Source: Cladocopium goreaui
Lineage: Eukaryota > Sar > Dinophyceae > Suessiales > Symbiodiniaceae
Assembly: GCA_947184155.2 (NCBI GenBank)
Contig: CAMXCT020000469.1
Location: 727,001 to 791,000 of the forward strand
Reading direction: 5' to 3'
Length of the DNA: 64,000 nucleotides
Shown: piece after piece, positions 58,001 to 63,176 of the stretch
Layout of the letters: each line of letters begins with the position of its first letter
Numbering within the stretch: the first letter of the stretch is position 1
Notes under the pieces: model-generated
What the model was told of the DNA's origin: nothing
Database searches by the model: none
The model's input: only the letters and a program-made list of their open reading frames with translations
Made by a program: the position numbers and the translations under genes

Positions 58001-59634
58001 TAAATGAATGTTCATCTCACTAAAAATTGATGATAATAGGTGTTGACCCATCCCCACATTGACATATGAACAGATCCCAGTCACCATATAGGAATGTCCT
58101 AAAATGGGGGTACCCCATTTATCATCCATTTTAGATTGGGGTCTTCCATGAAATAAACCATCCAGCTATTGGGGTACCCCATTTATCATGGCCAATCAAC
58201 CGGATACCCTGCAAAAACTTAAGTTCTTAGCATTCTTAGCTGTTTAGTAGATAATCTCATTGATACCATCCAGTTGACTACTGTATTTTGGATTGGTAGT
58301 TTCGTTTCTCATCTGACCCAACAAAATATCATAAATTGGAAACCTCCATATGTCATTGACTATTTTGGATGAGTTTCTACTCATCTGACCTATAAATTGG
58401 AAACCTCCATATGTCAATCACCATCCCAAATCACCATGTCACCATCCTCCCAATTTACACCTTCGTGGCGTTCGACACGATCTCCTGATTCAACTCCCGA
58501 CACTTCTTGATGAGTCGCTTCTCGCTGTCGTGCGACCTCGGCTGCTTCGAAGCGATGGAACGGGCCACACAAAGAGCTGTTGTGATGACATGATGGAAAT
58601 GGCCATTGAAATAGTGGATTTACCCATTAAAAATGGTGATTTTCCATAGCTATGTTAAATTGCCAGAGTGTTGCTCACAGAAAGTTATCATGAGAATTTT
58701 AAGCTGAGAATTTTGCTGAGATATGAGAAGTTACTCAGTTACAAAAACTTCGAGTTGTGAACCAGACATTGCCCTGTTTCCTTCGCTTCCCTTTCCTTCC
58801 AGGGACGTCATAAATCCCCAGGGCTACAACCAGGGTGATCTTCCAATCCCCCATGGGTACCGTACCCTTTCTGGTGAACTGACAGTCAGCTATGGAAAAT
58901 ATATGAAAATATATCCCTTTTATAATATATGATATAGGTAAATCCTCCATAAATGATGTCCATGTTCCAGAGTTATAGTTTACTTTAAAAAAGCTGTGTA
59001 AGGCAAAATCGAAAAAGTATGAAACATCGGCTGGTTTCAGCTGATTTCAGACACCAAGTTAGTCAAATATACCAAACTCGGCGGAATGCGTTGAGGAAAA
59101 ACTTATAGGAAGTCATTGCTTTTACAGCCAAATATGGCAGGGTTCAACAGCAAAAAAAACTCAACCAGACCCCCATGTTTAGACAAGTCCAAATATCATA
59201 GTGTTACTTACATCATTATATCCCAATGATATTCCCATTATATCCCCATTGATGAGGTATTCCCCAGCAACCATTCCACCCATGTTGTTGGTTATACATC
59301 CCATGTCATATCCCCATGAAATATCTCTATAAAATCGGTGGCCAACTGTTGGGCTAAATGACCCCATCAAAAATCACCAGACCACACAGGATGGTGCCCC
59401 CCAGTGATGTTTGTTGGTTTATAAACCCCATGAATACTATAGTTATATCTGCCATAAACCATAGTTATTGGAGTTATAAACCAACTTAGCTAACGAACTG
59501 GGGCACCACCTTGCAGCAAGGCACTTCTTCAGAGCCCGATGGAGTTTCTCATATTCCAAGCGGAAATGCTCCAAAGACTTGTCTCCTATGAGCTCCTGAA
59601 GGAAGGCCGAGCGGGCGAGCGGCTTTTTTCTGGC
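37027..59634 (-). CDS. CFAP58: CFAP58 (CCDC147)-like ciliary coiled-coil protein, N-terminal part
   Basis: Nine short exons on the minus strand join into one frame that reads like the first ~150 residues of CFAP58, a coiled-coil protein of motile cilia/flagella: 59634-59525, 58536-58461, 56778-56743, 56074-56021, 42634-42584, 41539-41503, 40090-40068, 39746-39718, 37069-37027. Hallmarks in order: LEHFRLEYEKLHRALKK, KRLIKKCRELNQEIV, VQTALNLSKEDQ, ISNLKKEIERAWKMVE, SHEKEQRAKETIHNLK, NLSHLVEQG, GAGLSVNQ, NTVNSLIAQ, RDELIKARDKLESQ. Vertebrate CFAP58 is about 870 residues, so most of the protein is missing here; below 37027 there is only about 4 kb before ACS, half of it satellite. A copia element lies in intron 4. 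The gene may be truncated, or the remaining exons are too diverged for me to see. Confidence 0.82.
37317..37420. repeat. family B copy
   Basis: Full length, both 14-bp ends intact. A left-end fragment lies just before at 37222-37240. Confidence 0.86.
37462..37569. repeat. family B copy
   Basis: Diverged variant CTGGTTGATGGTTTTAACAT with AAACTACCAACCAG end. Confidence 0.8.
37954..38025. repeat. direct duplication of 36 bp
   Basis: AGGGGTTATGGAGAATATAT with (TA)n and GTGCGT occurs twice in a row. Confidence 0.88.
38026..38460. repeat. degenerate repeats of about 35-40 bp
   Basis: A motif like GGTTAGCCAACAAAAATGGG recurs about ten times with much variation (ACCAACCATA, GCCAACAAAA, AGCAACAAAAC, AACCAACAAAAG), spaced 30-45 bp. 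An old, decayed tandem array in a CFAP58 intron. Confidence 0.55.
38636..38746. repeat. family A-related copy, CCCGGCCTGG tip
   Basis: ACCCGGCCTGGTAAACGTTT left, TGTATGTTAACCAGGGATA right. The CCCGGCCTGG tip also occurs at 15345 and, inverted, at 5640-5650. Confidence 0.65.
38890..38993. repeat. family A fold-back element, reference copy
   Basis: 104 bp, almost perfect palindrome. Ends TACCCTCTGG/CCAGAGGGTA with TA at each tip, arms GTAAACTAACATAGCTATGG, centre GGAAAATCACCATTTTTAAT and its complement. Too short to code; looks like a MITE or other non-autonomous palindrome. About 38 copies or fragments occur in the window, all outside exons. Confidence 0.9.
39266..39654. repeat. family A element with expanded 21-bp core
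   Basis: Tips TACCCTCCGGTAAAC and TTTACCAAAGGGTA are 389 bp apart because the core unit CCCATTAAAAATTGTGATTT is repeated about 14 times at a 21-bp step (39325-39622). Units vary at the GTG/GCG/ACG and ATTG/ATGA positions. Confidence 0.85.
39718..39746 (-). CDS. CFAP58: CFAP58 29-nt microexon
   Basis: Encodes ENTVNSLIAQ with the last base supplied by the next exon. Acceptor GTGAG|GAAAAT, donor GCTCA|GTCGGG (GT). Confidence 0.72.
39719..39877. other. intron/exon zone without repeats
   Basis: Apart from the 29-nt exon this stretch is single-copy in the window; its GC content is well above the repeats around it. Nothing else recognised. Confidence 0.4.
39878..39981. repeat. family A copy
   Basis: Near-perfect palindrome, TACCCTCTGGCAAACTAACA to TTAGTTTACCAGAGGGTA; ends 87 bp before the CFAP58 23-nt exon. 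Confidence 0.88.
40068..40090 (-). CDS. CFAP58: CFAP58 23-nt microexon
   Basis: With one base from the previous exon it encodes GAGLSVNQ, matching G(S/A)GLS-x-x-Q that follows LVEQG in the family. Acceptor TTGAG|GTGCCG, donor TCAG|GCCAGG (GC). It exactly restores phase between its neighbours. Confidence 0.75.
40885..40971. repeat. family A right half
   Basis: GGTAAATCATCTATAAATGG through to AATAACCAGAGGGTA; the left tip is missing. Confidence 0.6.
40994..41116. repeat. family D copy
   Basis: Both tips intact: TCTGGGTAAATCATAATA and ATGAAATTTACCCAGA. Confidence 0.82.
41503..41539 (-). CDS. CFAP58: CFAP58 37-nt exon
   Basis: Encodes VEIANLSHLVEQG, matching the family's E-I-x-NL-x-LVEQG. Acceptor CCAG|GTCGAG, donor CAGG|GTCGGG (GT). 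Confidence 0.85.
42222..42338. repeat. family A copy
   Basis: TAGCCTCTGGTAAACATACA left, GCAAATTACCATAGGGTA right, arms of different types. Confidence 0.75.
42426..42534. repeat. family A copy
   Basis: TACCCTCTGGTAAACGTTTA left, TTTTGACATAACCAGAGGGT right; ends 50 bp from the CFAP58 51-nt exon. Confidence 0.8.
42584..42634 (-). CDS. CFAP58: CFAP58 51-nt exon
   Basis: Encodes ASHEKEQRAKETIHNLK. Acceptor TACAG|GCCTCG, donor GAAG|GCCGCC (GC). It follows a 13.4-kb intron that holds element 2. Confidence 0.87.
42758..42898. repeat. family A copy with inserted loop
   Basis: CACCTTCTGGTTATTTAACT left, GCTAAATTGCCGGAGGGTA right, with extra GATATTTAATGATATTTATAG-type sequence in the centre. Confidence 0.65.
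43144..43238. repeat. family B copy, right end decayed
   Basis: Left two thirds typical; ends GTTCCAAACCACAATAAC. A second right-end fragment (CCAAACCACCAATCAG) sits at 43346-43361. Confidence 0.75.
43527..43828. repeat. 21-bp minisatellite derived from the family A core
   Basis: About 14 units of CATGGGAAAATCACCATTTT plus T, alternating with ACAATTTTT and ACCATTTGT variants. The unit equals the centre of family A. ORFs on both strands (MGKSPFF repeats) are artefacts of the step of 21. Confidence 0.93.
44450..44558. repeat. family C copy
   Basis: GGCAGTGTGTCAAAACCAAT start, TTATAGGTATTGATCCATAC end; a family A fragment (44565-44640) follows. Confidence 0.8.
44729..44877 (-). repeat. element 2 3' LTR (149 bp)
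   Basis: Copy of the 55775-55923 LTR. On the element's strand it is preceded by GGAACGCTGGGAAGCCAGCCG, only weakly purine-rich, so no clear polypurine tract. Confidence 0.94.
45052..51378 (-). CDS. element 2 Pol: methyltransferase-like segments, integrase, RT, RNase H
   Basis: Open from just after the gag TGA; numbering here is from the TTG at 51348 (2098 codons). Residues ~10-180: YDMVWVDLAHP, WEHSSVQSLVD and HRWCTFGLKT, resembling the second half of the methyltransferase-like region of element 1. Residues ~410-640: VEIVEFCGGLGL, GCDLTD, MAPRCDPFGPLGRW, CEQPQSS, a second and fuller methyltransferase-like region. HHCC finger from about 857 (HLRWWHASSHR...CRIC). Integrase D in VEGDLIF (~922) and D in IFDGETGLDD (~978), but the expected E aligns with D in ICDRRTQ (~1016). 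RT: STDIPKAFLQG (~1640), HVDDLKIAG (~1749). RNase H: FSDSGFKA, SSELFAATD, LDAKSVTSAV, WTDTRSMIADGLTK. Stop at 45052. Confidence 0.93.
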   Translation of the reverse strand, partial: LSSLAEEELRLLSISNFDAHACAFEGMDCRVTRVRPVELTRGGFDSILEFIKTDRYDMVWVDLAHPKRFVGATNLSRVMQRLRVLVTASQRYDVPLVIASSHSSAWEHSSVQSLVDVCGLKLSTHRWCTFGLKTTGGNPSAVVHRCASTFEWQSTPCQCPADAEHVHDLALRDPCCTAQRRHTYEAEAAANLLESAWICESVSGKSADSTVSMEGTVVGSDSQQIACQSAHPAQHVEHNATSSDSSRARDPAPESSVFKSLTLPAQSTVSKTPHNFCATFFQCRCCELLVPSETAWCNTCEAPVENEQAHLIQVGCYPTEQRLAAKQHAKDGILPKRKKKQVEQHFDDCGEDLTPICDKDPKLSMFTDGYSSDEEDNIGHKILSSWVTHGFQCSESDLPPSTHPGMVIAVDFEEAYPILINRPYGVEIVEFCGGLGLTTQMAVKRQLSTGHNFELLTGCDLTDTSTQRKVLSYLSIAKPLVIVMAPRCDPFGPLGRWNRVIHPEGWDRSYQESAPLAEFCGRAALHQISEERHFLCEQPQSSTLFQEEPWPRVLQHKGTVKVVFHQCRVKQYINGQLCKKATELVASTRTLLEPFEGLVCTGDHPHAVLTGGQASKAQKWSRDMCDRIAFGIQQLAASTKERPVQAMPSVAVGGGDEAQEDPEPEEAGNEPWRKCKGCRWRLPKYDPQHSRVAGECKHPDTEPVTFDCPACKARKPRDHASHTYDDKCRHAVTAARKKVPKRSRARVPASDEPTSGLRARGMGDADEQAAEEQLEDAPEARPEEAGGVRPAVEAAAEPASAEGNELQLVPADRAGRGPDQIQRVRRSYREGEAQTPDPSDWTSFDISASLRGLRLSNEAGQRRIIRKLHLRWWHASSHRMIQLLKSAGLPQSILDIVPEVVDTCRICRLWQKPSSDNIAVNRVVTGFNLEVEGDLIFITHQGASPPVLHLVDRGVRWGFACVLHDRTTASILNGLDQWISVFGPMQVLIFDGETGLDDPAATQYFELKGITKRTSAPGQHVRICDRRTQVLRDTVHKISSQLSEEGISLPLSRVLAEATYAGNALTSIRGVSPYTAVLGRVPPLLPDALSVTDDTEAHVTAQHTHRLREIAIQCIAEASAQDRLKRASHTLTKPAGEEFEYRLGEQVEYYRPPMSKDVSGWRGPATICDLSRLEHGRVGIRTRSDNVLTCRLQDVRRCLAYMVDMESPLSSTAGQAQQVLQEFVDNMKAGPENTMLLGNIPSNTGWRMSKVTERHQMVYQAAVVVAELIFQLQNLAAVRIGKGVRTLSKKSEYAASMTVFWTAAGTRSLEFLNSEDTSVSFVAMLGQNWTNVRFVQYLTVTAEDDFQNSIKEDEVMSDVSSTSNQATGPSTHDNASVGGPLSTIPEGSNEEEAHVTIQELEKAFGIPADHPNVNYLAEAFVAISAEEEDTVPPVFTTLEEISGPALTRSLKAMEEVAIPSWQEVAYVTEDDSFLSSNALLEQLQQVTNELPMLEDQDEYGAYAALEAYYPECKYLEGLDRLPNCDEHVELRFYEAHTRKVVIDRNDDLLTERETLEHSTEVLQAMLDELNTWNGFRCFKRIKKSETKCIIDTKWVLKWKLKGGVRHIRARLCLRGFKESGCDNDTNHSATASRLSQRLLVSETVLRSWVLASTDIPKAFLQGVSYQELADTTNKPLRDVRFTLNIQGTTCLRQIKGFEDFDPRSEVLHCLKPGTGCRDAPRCFSMQLRKVTAAFGLRSSFLDPEFELLYDEGGTLQLVVIKHVDDLKIAGPKELIARFVDHVARAFGKLVIEYNTFTFCGVRHTQEKDIVLDQAKFIAAIKEMAVPEAYAKTDEPLPEHLQKQFLSLLMTVAYALLTRMDAAVYVTALQRECQKPKPIHVRRLNLLLRWMQKNPRGLRYRPMDKYPDSLVQFSDSGFKARSEDGLSVRGLVSMRMHSSELTSPTKAACHVLEFVSKAQRHVTRSTFSSELFAATDAIDMGLLTRLALHELQYGPMNDNLAKGILEGFTKSEIQLHAVLDAKSVTSAVTAPILKTPAEPALLVHVRWVRHLLQSKVLQGLRWTDTRSMIADGLTKGSIDRSALEAVMSGWLEIEYALENEALQLLGQPT
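51373..51384 (-). promoter_or_regulatory. in-frame UGA CUA readthrough site between gag and pol
   Basis: Minus strand reads AGT TGA CTA TCC. Gag and pol are in the same frame (55737 to 51348 is a multiple of 3), with this single TGA between. UGA followed by CUA is the best-known readthrough context in viruses and some cellular genes. There is no ATG at the start of pol, only CTG and TTG codons. Confidence 0.75.
51379..55737 (-). CDS. element 2 Gag with membrane segment, zinc knuckle, RING-H2 and protease
   Basis: 1452 residues from ATG at 55737. Residues 1-17 are a signal-peptide-like hydrophobic start (MLLTLLALQCFVTGATA) and 81-99 are a hydrophobic span (TIVMLTVTLTVLTTLGMMW). Gag core about 110-330, basic stretch ~400-460, CCHC knuckle CSICQSQYHLRARC at 469-482. 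A RING-H2 finger follows from C744: CTICLNRF, then LQCRHVFHCVCV and CPNC. An aspartic protease-like site reads LLVDPGSYGNLAG with D888 (DPG in place of DSG/DTG). The last 300 residues are acidic, basic and proline-rich low complexity. It ends at TGA (51381-51379) immediately followed by CTA, with pol continuing in the same frame. Confidence 0.88.
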   Translation of the reverse strand: MLLTLLALQCFVTGATAMNGSLASQGSFASPDALDDDVMNGSDVSPICDNATVPKVYERQLMPLPKLKWISGPVSRHRVHTIVMLTVTLTVLTTLGMMWQPGAAQGGTARLPPRWEPGSNTSFRAWTQDLMLWSISSDAEPHQQCALVISQLGGAAREVARTMSPAEVMNGGVVNGQHLDPLSYLIHGLSSRFGPLDDEVRLRSAQDLLSFSRRTGESTDTVLSRFDIVRQRARADGGGATVSTETAALILLRAAGANHTQFQQLTQPFGYRLPSTEQEFLHMTSAIRRLGHIVESHRDNIASTLRGNQGSNHYWAGASPSDETGPNQEDGQEADGADAGGNWSYLTNNGESDTDSATSSDNNSLMDISGLNGMSSFQVDEYLFGRYQHAKKRWRRFTGKPVRALRRVLRRKGKGKGSKGGLGHAYVNINETLQQSSFYKGKGKGGKSSGKGFGRRLNPKGRDGEVLKCSICQSQYHLRARCPQRSDASQPAAAATSSVGQIHHTSQANQASRSMYVHFAAFQAQPGSEQSWSRIGTPREDGGNQEGQQQSQEGVSTPNAANARPGDRTPEVYHMTPDPLQENDPWRTWMTAERPQGSASNPIQPAPSHWQGPAASTLDPGISVPAWHVPDVRSFLEVSGLSTTRPMVGSGTEQMVLPPVPTAYTAATQALQAMVEPALSGGAVASEAAGLFTQVHAGRQERRRESRSHREQQEEQQEPEPQAAQTRESRPRGDGGLEVYQDTCTICLNRFAAEDHCCRLQCRHVFHCVCVGEYLQHNAPIGEGDIRLVCPNCREDTQVDRSWVQPTFNLHAQPTVEEQLNEAVQTPVPSEASAVSVEEYVTPDNIRSYPWWPIPETNPPTPADATESSHGYHSTVRCDDGQLGLLVDPGSYGNLAGSGWVEEVEKTLQSQGKTASRETRSAPLRVGGVGKGSQNCREDVVIPLAIPRSDGTVKGGTYSAPVIEGSNAPALLGLKSLTQHRAVLDLVSNQLHLLGPGESRFELAEETETFNLTRAATGHLLLPFQEFSRLASGSQGVRHLFSEEGIHESGYMTTVKTEQCKQEPTNTPEDADRASEPAAASPVEPSIAVASDAPEENQEGQSRAAGSQAPTSPADEPAPEAGETVTPVPAAEAEEAKSSSPEVTAANEAVPPVSVEATAEPKAEPASRHTGDFKNLTLDEIADREGYPEEKELTRDPSGARSRRGRRRRRKRRCEAEEEEDPAGSPDEEGRGRRRKRSPVSPGAVPRETKRWASQGSQTSHEEGVERAPSSATDQTSAYDTDRGSVVLTPRREGPIDKSYVALPSEMITPKSGSASSSARPAEVAKACESVAAQLPKERGAGKSSPPLPPPPRRLVTREDDGQEYEVVRGERLPPPPPRPKRLLQPPPEPKNPPTAKTGAAGARPLQRGTDAEIAKAEAHLREVMANPSATRTAKRKARREVRQARGEPPPS
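55763..55774 (-). promoter_or_regulatory. element 2 primer-binding site
   Basis: On the minus strand TGGTAGCGGAGC follows the 5' LTR with no gap, the same 12 bases as in element 1. The gag ATG is only 25 bases further on, leaving almost no leader. Confidence 0.87.
55775..55923 (-). repeat. element 2 5' LTR (149 bp)
   Basis: On the plus strand runs ACTCGAAAAC to GTTGAGT and matches 44729-44877 with no difference that I can see. Read on the element's strand it starts ACTCAAC and ends CGAGT, so the ends are ACTC...GAGT instead of TG...CA. Confidence 0.94.
56021..56074 (-). CDS. CFAP58: CFAP58 54-nt exon
   Basis: Encodes ATISNLKKEIERAWKMVE, one of the most conserved CFAP58 stretches. Acceptor TTTAG|GCGACC, donor GGAG|GTGCCA (GT). 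Element 2 begins 92 bp into the following intron. Confidence 0.88.
56563..56680. repeat. 118-bp near-perfect palindrome
   Basis: Left arm TTGGTGGCTCATCCCACTTA with AGTAAGTGGGATATAACCCC; right arm GGGGTTATAACCCACTTACT with GATGAGCCATCAA. Arms about 50 bp, loop about 15 bp. I saw no second copy in the window. It lies 63 bp from the CFAP58 36-nt exon. Confidence 0.85.
56743..56778 (-). CDS. CFAP58: CFAP58 36-nt exon
   Basis: Encodes VQTALNLSKEDQ, matching the family's K-V-x-TALKLSQ-DDQ segment. Acceptor GACAG|GTGCAG, donor ACCAG|GCCTCT (GC). Confidence 0.85.
56836..56941. repeat. family A copy
   Basis: Near-perfect: TACCCTCTGGTGAACTAACA and TTAGTTCACCAGAGGGTA. The A-to-G change in the left arm is matched by the complementary change on the right. 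Confidence 0.88.
57122..57252. repeat. family D copy
   Basis: TCTGGGCAAATTGTAACAAT to ATCAAATTTACCCAGA; has GGCGAACCGG twice, a small local duplication. Confidence 0.8.
57751..57879. repeat. family A copy
   Basis: TACCCTCTGGTTATGACTAA left, GTTAGTCATAACCAGATGGT right, with GATGGTTTATGATGGTTCAC in the middle. Confidence 0.8.
58461..58536 (-). CDS. CFAP58: CFAP58 exon with KKCRELNQEIV
   Basis: Encodes SHDSEKRLIKKCRELNQEIV then SNATK. Acceptor CCGAG|GTCGCA, donor CGAAG|GTGTAA (GT). Confidence 0.85.
59391..59512. repeat. family E element next to a CFAP58 exon
   Basis: Inverted ends GGTGCCCCCCAGT/ACTGGGGCACCACC; inner TTGGTTTATAAACCCCATGA and AACCAACTTAGC. The right tip ends about 13 bp from the exon's donor. 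Related pieces at 5855-5985, 9541-9636, 11044-11180, 37725-37815, 44276-44345 and 56445-56555. Confidence 0.75.
59525..59634 (-). CDS. CFAP58: CFAP58 exon with EYEKLHRALKK
   Basis: Encodes ELIGDKSLEHFRLEYEKLHR then ALKK, the conserved start of the CFAP58 coiled coil. Donor AGAA|GTGCCT. The 5' border may be 59634 (TTCAAG|GCC) or 59595 (TTCAG|GAGCTC); both are AG|G sites. Further N-terminal exons should lie to the right. Confidence 0.82.
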
Positions 59635-60609
59635 CTTGAATGACTTGGAAAATCCGTACTATCCATTGGCCTAAAGAAAGGGGAAAATATCGGAAAACCA
59701 TAGTTGAACCTATTTTTTAAACAACCCCGAAGCTATCTCTATAAAGGGGAAATATGGGGAAACATCGAGAAATTGCATCGATCTGTCCTGCAGCACCTCC
59801 TGGAAATCTTTCTCCAGGGCCTCAAAGGCACTGGACCTCAGTGGAGTCCCTTGGGATGTCTTGCTGGTGCCGTAGGGTTGCTGGATGGGTTGCGTTGCTG
59901 GGATGATTTTTCATAGCCAGTGGATCATTCCCGAAAATTCCCGACGTAAAACGCACCAGTAAGTATTGATATAGTTATAAGTTATAACTATTAATCATAT
60001 TATAGTGATTAACCATATTATCCATATTATAACTATAGTTGATTACCATTAGCCATAGATTAACTATAGTTCTGGTTTCCATTGGAATCTTGAGTTCAAA
60101 ATGGAAGATGAAACCAGGAACATTCAGGATAATCCAGATATCAGGCTTGCTTTCAGGGGAAAATTGGCTAAGTCAAGGAGACTCTTTCGGAGAATCCAAA
60201 GCGTCAATCCTTTTGCCTACAGAGGTGGAGCAACCTGGCTTCTGTTGGGAAAATGGGGGATAAAAATGGAGAAAAAAAAATGAGTTTAAGCGGTCAGAAC
60301 TGAGATTCTGATATAACCCCAAGGTATTGCTGGGAAAAATACCGACAGGAAACCATGGTCTTTCCCCACAAAAAGTGTTTTCTGTGCATGAAAATCCATC
60401 AAAAGAGTTGGAGAACATCAGCCATTTTTTGGAGACTCAATGGGTCGGCAACCAAGAAACAAAGGGATTTGAGCATTGGGTTGGTGAAGTTACATGAACC
60501 GCCGTCAAAATCAATTCTTTACGCCTGGTACAAAAATATAAGTTATCGGTTTTGGGGGGGTCCTATTGCCTTACGGTGTTTTGTTCAAATCAACACTAAA
60601 TAATGCAAA

Positions 60610-62060
60610 AATTAAACTGCCGGGGATGGATTAAGGGGCGTTCGTTGTCTTTGCGTTTGCAACCATGTCGGGGAGCTATCTAAGCACATTCCTAGACTCT
60701 TTATGACTCTTTCCCAAGCAAGGAAATGTGTTACAATCTCAACTCTGAACTAGAAAGACAGTAATTAATTAAGATCAATGGTTGCCAACGGTTATAAGAT
60801 CACTAATTCTATGAAAAAGAAAAAGGGTCACCTCGCCCTTGTCCCTGTTTGATTGAGCCATGGCGTCAGAAAAGCGCCACACTTCCCCGCTCAAAAGCGT
60901 TTCAGAAATTGAAGATGGTCCAATATCATTCAGCGTTAGTAGCTATGAAGAAGTGCATAGAAGGCTCCCCAAGTCTCAGAACAATCTGATGATCTGATGG
61001 CCTCGTGTTGAGAAGCTCTGAAAACTTTTTCGCAACGAGCCCGGCCCTTCTTGGGATCAAATGAGTCCATCCCTCGTCGGGGCTATCGCTAGGTTATCGC
61101 TAGGTTATCGCTACATGAAAGAACACCTTGATGATCAAGAAAGGAAAAGAAAGAGGAACGTGGAACAAAAAGGACAATTGAAAAAATAAAAGGAAAAAGG
61201 AAGCAACAAGAAAAGGAAAAGAAGGAAGAAGAAAGGACCAATCAAACAAAAAGCAACAAATACAATAAATGGAATTCAGAATTGGATTCAAAATCAATTT
61301 TACACTTCAGAATTCAATTGCATTTAGTCTTAAAAGGAAAATTAAAAAGAAGGAAGGAAAGAAAAAGAAAAGGAAACAACGGAAGACGAAATCCGAATGA
61401 AACTAGAGCACATAAACGGAATTCAGAATTTGATTATACAGTATACAGTATAAAACTATTGTTTGATTTGATTCAGAATTCGGTTGCATTTATATAGTTA
61501 AGGTTATATAATTCTACTGATTTGGGACCTGGCAGAAAAACAAACTGCCTGCAGAAAGCAACGGTTCAATCACCTTGGACAACACATGTGATGGCAACTG
61601 CAAGAAACGTGGGCACTGCATGTTGAATTTGCTTCATCAAGTTTGCTCATCGCGTGAAGGCACACAACAATATCTGCTTGGTTTACACCAAGTTTAATGC
61701 AGTCTCATATGGTTACAAGTTATCGTTTTTTGGGGGGCCTATCGCTTTACATGGTTTGGTGCACTTTCTCAACACAACTGGATCCTCCCTTACTAAAGTA
61801 GTCTACGCTTATTTTGACCGTATCTCACATATCTCCTATTGTATCTCCATTGAATCCCAGTTGTCATTGGTTTTATGGATCCAAATGCTTCAGAAGGTGT
61901 TTTCCTGGATAACTGGATCCATTGTTTTTGAGTTCCATGATATATCCCAATGTATATACTGTATATATATACACATAATTATACATATATACAGGATATA
62001 CATATCCTATCTCATTATATATTTATGTATCTCAACAAAAATCTCATGTTATATCCCCAT
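60610..62060. other. intergenic or intronic DNA, mostly unrecognised
   Basis: Holds the 45-codon ORF, a purine-rich tract (61125-61400, AAGGAAAAG type) and TA microsatellites near 61950-62000. A segment at 61705-61770 resembles 60537-60600 (AAGTTATCG, GGGGGTCCTAT, CTTTAC), a diverged duplicate. No gene found. Confidence 0.5.
60860..60997 (+). CDS. 45-codon ORF, unrecognised
   Basis: ATG at 60860 opens MASEKRHTSPLKSVSEIEDG and continues to TGA at 60995-60997 with mixed codon usage unlike the surrounding repeats. It could be the first exon of a plus-strand gene or chance. No family recognised. Confidence 0.25.
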   Translation: MASEKRHTSPLKSVSEIEDGPISFSVSSYEEVHRRLPKSQNNLMI

Positions 62061-62078
62061 TGATTAACTACAAATCCC

Positions 62079-62264
62079 ATGAAATCCCGCAGTGTATGGC
62101 CTCAAAAACCTCAAGATCCCATAATCCGAGCCCGGGTGACCACTGGGATCACTGGGTTTCCCCGGCTCCATTTCATTTCGGGCGTTCTCATCGGTGGCAC
62201 CATCTTTGGGTCCTACGCCGAAGTCGAAGTGCGAAGTTGGAATCACTTCAGTTGGGCGCTTTGA
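62079..62264. other. coding-like GC-rich patch, strand unclear
   Basis: About 150 bases are GC-rich and open on both strands: minus reads DFGVGPKDGATDENARNEME, plus reads HFISGVLIGGTIFGSYAEVE. Such islands in this window are usually exons, and an N-terminal exon of the CFAP58-like gene would be expected hereabouts, but neither reading matches a family I know. Confidence 0.25.
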
Positions 62265-62283
62265 TAATGACCTAATCGTGGTT

Positions 62284-62481
62284 TAATGGGATTTATAGTG
62301 ATTCAATGGGATTTTATAGTGATTTAATGGGATTTTATAGTGATTTAATGGGATTTTATAGTGATTTAATGGGATTTTATAGTGATTCAATGGGATTTTA
62401 TAGTGATTTAATGGGATTTTATAGTGATTTAATGGGATTTTATAGTGATTCAATGGGATTTTATAGTGATTCAATGGGATA
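62284..62481. repeat. 21-bp minisatellite (9 units)
   Basis: Unit ATGGGATTTTATAGTGATTT plus A, i.e. one 11-bp and one 10-bp unit of the 6.6-8.7 kb type. Being divisible by 3 it leaves ORFs open on both strands; not a gene. Confidence 0.93.
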
Positions 62482-62494
62482 TCAATGACCTATA

Positions 62495-62623
62495 TACCCT
62501 CTGGTTATGACGTTTACAGTTTGCCATGGTATATGGCCCATCGAAACAGATGGTTTACCGAACTTAATAGCATGGTGGATCTTTCCATGGCGAACTGGCT
62601 ATGTTAGTCATAACCAGATGGTA
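62495..62623. repeat. family A copy
   Basis: TACCCTCTGGTTATGACGTT left, TTAGTCATAACCAGATGGTA right; directly follows a 21-bp minisatellite. Confidence 0.78.
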
Positions 62624-62654
62624 ACTATAGCTGGATTGATACACCTATAAGCTA

Positions 62655-62758
62655 TACCCTCTGGTCATTTAACATAGCTATTGAAAATGGCCAGTTATAG
62701 TGGATTTTCCCATTAAACATGGTGATTTTCCATAGCTATGTTAGTTTACCAGAGGGTA
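62655..62758. repeat. family A copy
   Basis: TACCCTCTGGTCATTTAACA left, TTAGTTTACCAGAGGGTA right. Confidence 0.85.
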
Positions 62759-63072
62759 AAATGACCATGACTTGGTGCTTTTTCCCCTCATGTTCGGAGC
62801 CAAGAAAGAAATGACCGATTCCCTTTGGTGCATTGCTATGTTTTGTAAACGAAGAATTGAGATGAATTGAGACGAATGGTCCATCATTAAGCCATTGGGC
62901 ATGTTTCTTCATATTTCACGAGCCTTTTTTAAGTTCGGCTCATGAGGATGATTCCCCAGCTGGATTTCATCAAGTGCTTTCGTCCCAATGGTTTCGAAAT
63001 CCTACCCCCTGGCAGTCAAACATTGCAATGCAGAATCCTCTAATGAAAGTGTAAAAATGGGAAAATCGCTGA

Positions 63073-63176
63073 TACCCTCTGGTAATTTAACATAGCTATT
63101 GAACATGGCAATTTATAGTGGATTTTCCCATTAAACATGGTGATTTTCCATAGCTATGTTAAATTACCAGAGGGTA
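63073..63176. repeat. family A copy
   Basis: Near-perfect palindrome with GTAATTTAACATAGCTATTG arms on both sides. Confidence 0.87.

Noticed and set aside
62283-62488. Repeat-protein-like ORFs (NHYKIPL and MGFYSDL)
   Set aside because: Both strands of one 21-bp minisatellite are open at once.
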